64,000 bases of DNA from NCBI RefSeq assembly GCF_001625215.2, contig NC_030386.2:37637296-37701295 (forward strand), given 5' to 3'. The notes beneath the pieces are model-generated. The model was not told the DNA's origin, ran no database searches, and saw only the letters and a list, made by a program, of their open reading frames with translations. The position numbers were made by a program, and so were the translations under genes. Source of the stretch: Daucus carota subsp. sativus. Its lineage: Eukaryota > Streptophyta > Magnoliopsida > Apiales > Apiaceae. This document shows, piece by piece, positions 58,339 to 64,000 of the stretch. Positions within the stretch are counted from its first letter, which is position 1. Every line of letters starts with the position of its first letter.

Positions 58339-61300
58339 ATGGAGTTCACAGAGGCATATAAGCAAACAGGTCCCTGTGCATTCTCCCCCAATTCTAGGTT
58401 CATTGCTGTCGCTGTCGATTATCGCCTCGTCATTCGTGATCTGCTGTCGCTTAAGGTACTCACTCTTTAAATTTTGTTCATGTGATTTTAATTGATGCAA
58501 TTTCGATGAAGTTATGTGTATGTGGATTTTGAATTTTGTGGATGTGATTGATGATTTAGGTGAATGATTGAAATTGAATTGAGTAGGACAGTTGTGTTGA
58601 ATTTTATTGTGTGAATTAGAGGTTGGAACTTATTTGCTGTTGTAATTTTAATGGAGGTAGGGAGTTGAGTTTTATGTGGTTAGTGGTGTGATGAGAAAGC
58701 TAATTAGTGATGAAATTGGACTCTGGAAATTTTTAGGATGATGGAGTTTAAGTATTTAATCCATTTGAGCTATAGGTTGCTTTGTAGTGATTAAGGTACA
58801 TGATCGTGGTTTAGTGTAGGTGATTGTTCATGATAAAACACGAAGCACAATAAGAATTGGAATCAATGGCATCTGGAAAAGCTGTGAAATATTTGGGCAA
58901 GTGAAAGAAATATCCATGTTCTTTAGTAGGAGGGATCACCTTGGTTTTCTTATTGACTGCAGCAGGATGATAAGTTATAAACAAAAAGAAGAAGAAAACA
59001 ATCGTTTAATATATTGTTTAGTCCTTTTATTGTTAGTCATGGAGTTTCCTAATGTTAATGCACTGACTGCCATACAGGTTGTTCAGCTCTTTTCATGCAC
59101 AGACAAGATAAGCTACATTGAATGGGCCCTCGACTCTGAGTACATACTTTGTGGTCTCTATAAGAAGCCTGCAGTACAAGTTTGGTCATTGGCACAACCT
59201 GACTGGACGTGCAAAATAGATGAAGGCCTTGCTGGTATTGCTTGTGCCAGATGGAGCCCCGACAGTCGCCACATTCTCACAACATCCGAGTTCCAATTGC
59301 GGCTCACTGTTTGGTCTTTAGTCAACACAGCATGTGTTCACGTCCAATGGCCAAAACATGCTTCTAAAGGGGTAGCCTTTACCCATGATGGAAAGTTTGC
59401 TGCAATATGCACTAGGCGTGATTGCAAGGACTATATAAATCTCCTATCGTGTAATACATGGGAGATAATGGGTGTTTTTGCTGTAGACACATTAGATCTG
59501 GCTGATATCGAATGGTCTCCAGATGATAGTGCTATTGTGATTTGGGATTCTCTTCTAGATTATAAGGTAATTATCTTTCTTTTAAATTTTTTTGGTTTAA
59601 TTGCATAGAGATTTCTTTTTGTATAGATTATTATCGCACTTTCTAATATAACCTGGATCAGCCACCCCCAAGGTGTGCCAAGTACATGCTTTCTGCCTTG
59701 TTACATGGCTGATGTCATCAACCTTTAGGAGTGAATTATGCTGTCATACGAAATTTGATGTAGTGTTAGGAACTTCTGTAGATATTTGAAAAACAAAAGT
59801 GACGCTGATGCATTATGATTTGTACAATTTGTGTGTTATGGTTTTCTTGTTAACTAGTGGTAAACCTTATAGACAGTATGCTTGTGTATAGGTACTTGTT
59901 TATTCCCCTGACGGGAGGTGTCTATCAAAGTATCAAGCATATGAAAGTGGACTGGGAGTGAAAAGTGTTTCATGGTCACCTTGTGGTCAGTCTCTAGCTG
60001 TGGGAAGTTATGATCAGATGCTAAGAGTTTTGAGTCACCTTACTTGGAAAGTTTTTGCTGAGTTCACTCACCTATCAAATGTACGCGCTCCATGTTCTGC
60101 TGCCATCTTCAAGGTAGTTAATGTATAATTGTATATTTATCTTTCAAAATATGATGTTATCCTTTAAGGTGTACAGAATGACTTTCTGTTTTTCAATTTC
60201 AGGAGGTAGATGAGCCTCTGCAACTTGATATGTCAGGCTTATCTTTAAAGGATGATTTGGTCAACCATGATCCCGGTAAACATTAAATTTATATATACAA
60301 GGGTCTTATGGTCTTTATCTAACTGGGAATGCAACTTAATATGTTGGTTTATCTTTAAAGTAATCTATTCAATCCATAAATTTAGTAAACATTAAATTAA
60401 TATAGACAAGGGTCTTATTGTCTTAATCCAAAACAGAATCCCCCCCACCCCCAGATAATTTAATAATTAAATATATACATCACCTCATTCAGTTCCAAGT
60501 GTTTTAGTGTTTTCCTTTGAAAGTATTCTAGTTCAATTTGTCAATCAATATACTTATATAAAGGAGAAGCGAGGGGCGTGTAGGTGGCGCCTCTCAGATA
60601 ACTCCGTTCTATTTTTCTAATTTTTTGGAATTTTTGGATGAAAAAATATCAAAAACTAGAATTACCTTTTTTAGTTTCGGTTATATTAGAAGCAAGTTTC
60701 AGAATCTGATTTTGTTTCAAATTATTTATGGAATATAATAGCTTGAAAGTTTTAATCTGATTTTGTTTCAGAGTATTATTTTATTATGGGAGTGTAGGTG
60801 GCGCCTCTCAGATAACTCCGTTCTATTTTTCTAATTTTTTGGAATTTTTGGATGAAAAAATATCAAAAACTAGAATTACCTTTTTTAGTTTCGGTTATAT
60901 TAGAAGCAAGTTTCAGAATCTGATTTTGTTTCAAATTATTTATGGAATATAGTAGCTTGAAAGTTTTAATCTGATTTTGTTTCAGATTATTATTTTATTA
61001 TGGGAAAGGTACTCGAAGCAAGTTTCAGAATCTGATTTGTTTCAAATTATTTATGAAATATAGTAGCTTGAAAGTTTTAAGCTGATTTTGTTTCAGATTA
61101 TTATTTAATTATGGGAAAGGTACAAATTATTTACGTGATGGTTTTTTTGCTCGATTTTTAAAGGAGAAGCGAGGAGCGTGTAAGTGGCGCCTCACACATT
61201 GCTCTGTTCGATTTTTCTAATTTTCTGAAATTTTTGGATGAAAAATATCAAAATTAGAACTACCTTTTTTAGTTTCAGGTATATTAGAAGCAAGTTTCAG

Positions 61301-64000
61301 AATTTGATTTTGTTTTAAATTATTTATGGAATATAGTAGCTTCCAAGTTTTTTAATCTGATCCTGTTTCGAATTATTTAATTATGGAAAAAATTAGCACA
61401 CAAGTCTCTCTGCACCTATAAATACCCTTATAGGTTGTAGGATTTTGGATCATCTAAACACAACTTAAACACAACTTGCTCTCTCTCAGTACCACAACCT
61501 TACTCGCCGGTGGTGTCGTTCTTATGCAACGACGTCACCCGTTTTATTCTGGAAATCTATCGTTCGACACATACAATGAGGGGGCGAATACGCTTTATAA
61601 CAATTTTTCTTTGCCCCAATCTAATACAGTAATGAGTTACACGATGTTTTGAACGGCGATAGAGATGATTCATTGACAAGAGTAAAAGTTTTTCGGATGT
61701 GGTAGTAGACTGCTATCTCGTGAATTTAAATTCATGTTTTTGCTGACAACCAATCCAAAGTAATTGGAGGAAAGAGTCACTAATATACACCCGAATAGAT
61801 TGGAATTCGTACGTCTCAACATGATTAATGTTCGTATAACTAGAACATAATGTTTATTTCTATTAAAACTAGGGATGGTTTCGGATTTGCATCTCAACAT
61901 CTTTTTGACTTTTACGCACTTATGTTCTTGCAAGTTTACTGTCTATTTTATTGGTTAATCAATGTATATGATTAGATGTCATCAATCAGTTCTGTTAAAG
62001 AGCCGTATGCTTTTTACTGCATGGTGTATATGTCTAAGAAGTAGTATCTGGAAATTAATGACAATGTCAGTGAAAAACATGCTTACTTTAAGAAAAACAC
62101 AACTAAAATTAAGATTCGTCATGCCTTAAATCGTTAATTATATGTAAAAATTTATTTTTATTGTTTCACTCATGAATTATAGTCCAATTTTGAAATTTTA
62201 TATATTAATACTGGTATTGCATCGAGATGTTTATGATATAAAATATATTTATTCCACAAATATCAATTTGAATAATTGATATAATTTTTATAGACTGCCA
62301 CACAATTATATTATCTTACAAATACTAATTTTAAATTATTAATATAATTTTTATAGGCCGCCGCAACGCGCGGTTTCTCAACTAGTTATTGAAAATAGTA
62401 AATACTGGGCATCTTTATAGGGAGTTCATTTGAGAAAACTATTTAATTTTAAGTTACTTCTGCATATCTTAGTTTTCACAAATGACTTAGGCCTTGCTCC
62501 CGAGTTTTTTAGGAGAGAAAGCAAGTGAATGCAAGTGAAAGCAAGTGTGCTTTCACTTTCATCCCACTTTTGGAGTGAAAGTTTTGAAGTGAAACTATAC
62601 TATATTTTCACTCGCTTTCACTCGCTTTCCTCCCTTTAAAAAACTCGGGAGCACGAGTAGGAGTGAAAGTTAGATAACTTTACTTCCTCTTCACTTGCTT
62701 TCCTCCCTTTTTAAAACTCGGGAGCAGGGTGTATATTGTTCAGAAAAGATTCTATTAGTTTTGTATATACAACTTACTTTAGTTATGTGTCACTATTAAA
62801 TAGTTTCAGTTACTTTCTTGTTCTCTGTTGGATAATCTCAGTTTTCTCATCCAGATAATGGAGCAGAACAACGCATAGAGGTCAGGTATGATGTTTTGGA
62901 AGTGCCCGTCACCTTGCCTTTTCAGAAGCCGCCTGTGGATAAACCGAATCCTAAACAAGGAATTAGTAAGTTCTATTTGTACGTGGCTTTCTGTTGCTTA
63001 AACATGGTATCAATCCATATTATGGTGAAAGAGGGAGTGAACTGGCATAGAGAGTTACACTTTTCTGATTCTGATAATACTTCAAAATAAAGCATCACTA
63101 AGAAAAGTGAGAAATGAGCACGATTGGATAGCTTAAGTGGTGGGTTTATCCTCTGTTGTCCCGGGTTCGACTCTGGCTCATCCGAAAAGTATTAGAACAG
63201 ATACTAATTTGTACGGCATATAAGCCTGCATTGTCAAAAAAAAAAAAAAAAAAAGAAAAGAAAAGTGAGAAATGTATACAGGCCTAAAAAAAAGAGAAGT
63301 GAGAAATGTATGCAGGCCTAAATACTGAAGTAATAATGCATTGAGCAAAACAATATATGATGTTATTCACTAAGAGAAACAAAATACAGAAGTTTAGTTT
63401 TAAAAAAGCTACCAGTGTTTACATAGCATTAACAAATAAAAATTGGCGATATTACATAGGCTTGAAGGTAAATACTTGCAGTTCTCCGAGAAACTAAATA
63501 TAATGGGCATAGAGTTTTATGGGAAAGCTCAATTAGACAACAAGTAGTCTACATGATTGTGATGGGAACAAGTTCATGCTTGCAGGAGCACAAACTTGAA
63601 ATTGTATGCATCAGATCGAATCATCGAACTAACTTCTGTCCTGGTGCTAGCATAAACATATATGTATTGGAATTTAGCCCTTGTAATTAAGTGATGTAGA
63701 ACCTGCTCAGAAGTGATTTAGAACTAGGATATAATTACTATGCTAGTAGAAGTGTAGAACCATCAAGCTGTATATATTTATTACTACCTCTGCTTCTATT
63801 GCAATGTAATATTAATTAGATACACTATAACTGCAGGTCTTTTGTCATGGAGCAGCAATAGCCAGTATATTTGTACTCGCAATGACAGCATGCCGACTGT
63901 CCTCTGGGTTTGGGACATGCACAATCTAGAACTTGCTGCCATCTTACTGCAAAAAGATCCCATCCGAGCAGCAGCCTGGGATCCTGAATGCACTCGTCTG
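58339..64000 (+). CDS. WRAP73-like WD-repeat protein (5' part, first six exons)
   Basis: Exons: 58339-58455, 59078-59566, 59892-60113, 60203-60275, 62855-62965 and 63837 onward past the window end; all phases agree. The product begins MEFTEAYKQTGPCAFSPNSR and has WD/beta-propeller repeats (IEWALDSEYILCGLYKK, ARWSPDSRHILTTSEFQ, VSWSPCGQSLAVGSYDQ). RIEVRYDVLEVPVTLPFQKP and CTRNDSMPTVLWVWDMHNLE match the WRAP73 family. In animals and fungi WRAP73 works at spindle poles and microtubule minus ends; in plants a microtubule or mitotic role is only inferred. A 262-codon frame at 58820-59608 is mostly intron 1 read-through into exon 2. Intron 4 (60276-62854) is swollen by a Helitron and a MITE. Confidence 0.93.
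60545..62385 (+). mobile_element. Helitron in intron 4 of the WRAP73-like gene
   Basis: The left end is A|TCAATATACTTATATAAAGG, beginning with TC after an A. The right end has a hairpin CCGC-AACGC-GCGG about ten bases before CTAG|T (62382-62385). Insertion between A and T without target duplication, the TC start and the hairpin plus CTRR end are the Helitron signature. There is no RepHel gene, so it is non-autonomous. It holds about 210 bp repeats near its head. Confidence 0.8.
60571..61400 (+). repeat. Repeated head segments inside the Helitron
   Basis: TAGGTGGCGCCTCTCAGATA occurs at 60581 and 60795 (period 214), followed by long identical stretches. A third, diverged copy starts near 61160 with a new AAAGGAGAAGCGAGGAGCGT head. 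The pattern suggests stacked or nested 5' ends. Confidence 0.85.
62489..62730. mobile_element. Short MITE-like element with GCTCCCGAG ends
   Basis: CCTTGCTCCCGAGTTTT at the left and, on the other strand, CCCTGCTCCCGAGTTTT at the right are inverted repeats. A third copy of the end lies inside (AACTCGGGAGCAC, about 62640). The interior is built from GAAAGCAAGTG/CACTCGCTTTC units. No target duplication could be fixed, so superfamily is unknown. Confidence 0.65.
63117..63257 (+). mobile_element. tRNA-derived SINE in intron 5 of the WRAP73-like gene
   Basis: Internal RNA polymerase III promoter: box A TAGCTTAAGTGG and box B GGTTCGACTC at tRNA-like spacing. The unit ends in a long A-rich tail (from about 63237). 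It is flanked by a perfect 17 bp duplication AAGAAAAGTGAGAAATG (63100-63116 and 63258-63274), showing LINE-assisted insertion. Confidence 0.9.
63275..63836. other. Rest of intron 5 of the WRAP73-like gene
   Basis: Contains a direct repeat of about 34 bp (AGTGAGAAATGTATACAGGCCTAAA and a near copy at about 63299-63322). Otherwise nothing recognisable. Confidence 0.5.

Noticed and set aside
58820..59608. 262 aa protein as a separate gene
   Set aside because: Its first part is intron 1 of the WRAP73-like gene; only the part from 59078 is coding, and the end runs into intron 2.

Overview
The window is nuclear DNA of a flowering plant, very probably a eudicot. The evidence is spliced genes with GT-AG introns, plant-specific proteins (a HOS1-type E3 ligase, a USP-kinase-U-box protein, a CYP72-clan P450, vegetative acid phosphatases), and many plant transposon classes. 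The species cannot be fixed from the sequence. All exon structures below were built by hand from splice signals and phase agreement.

Layout. About 1-11.8 kb is most of a large Ty3/gypsy retrotransposon of the dual-RNase-H (Tat-like) type, entered inside its gag gene. Its sense frame is open for 5.1 kb. Behind it lie a 14 x 51 bp tandem array and two antisense genes, each with its own TATA box and leader intron. One of these has three coding exons that join in phase into a 903-residue protein. The 3' LTR follows, with a triplicated ACACGTGG-containing repeat ahead of its TATA box. At 12.6-15.6 kb (-) is a CYP72-clan P450 with a one-base frameshift. At 15.6-18.9 kb is intergenic DNA with MITEs. 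At 18.9-30.5 kb (-) is a complete ten-exon HOS1 gene (968 aa), whose introns hold two Stowaway MITEs and a PIF/Harbinger element. At 30.8-36.7 kb is a Copia element with almost identical LTRs but dead coding sequence. At 38.0-45.0 kb (+) is a complete nine-exon USP/kinase/U-box gene (808 aa) with a fold-back Mutator-type element in one intron. At 45.8-47.8 kb (-) is a membrane-anchored pseudokinase gene with a two-base frameshift. At 48.7-49.0 kb is a 304 bp miniature LTR retrotransposon. At 49.1-50.5 and 54.4-55.8 kb (-) are tandemly duplicated acid phosphatase genes, separated by a 1.7 kb poly(A)-tailed insertion and an F-box pseudogene. From 58.3 kb to the end (+) is the 5' part of a WRAP73-like WD-repeat gene, with a Helitron, a MITE and a tRNA-derived SINE in its introns.

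How it fits together. The host genes look like ordinary housekeeping and stress-regulation loci with no operon-like link. The most unusual content is in the mobile DNA. The gypsy element carries a complete antisense gene module facing its gag-pol frame across a hairpin-bearing tandem array. The Copia element seems to have moved recently although it cannot encode its own proteins. The miniature LTR element seems to have kept three tRNA-primer-derived bases (TGG) at its 3' end.
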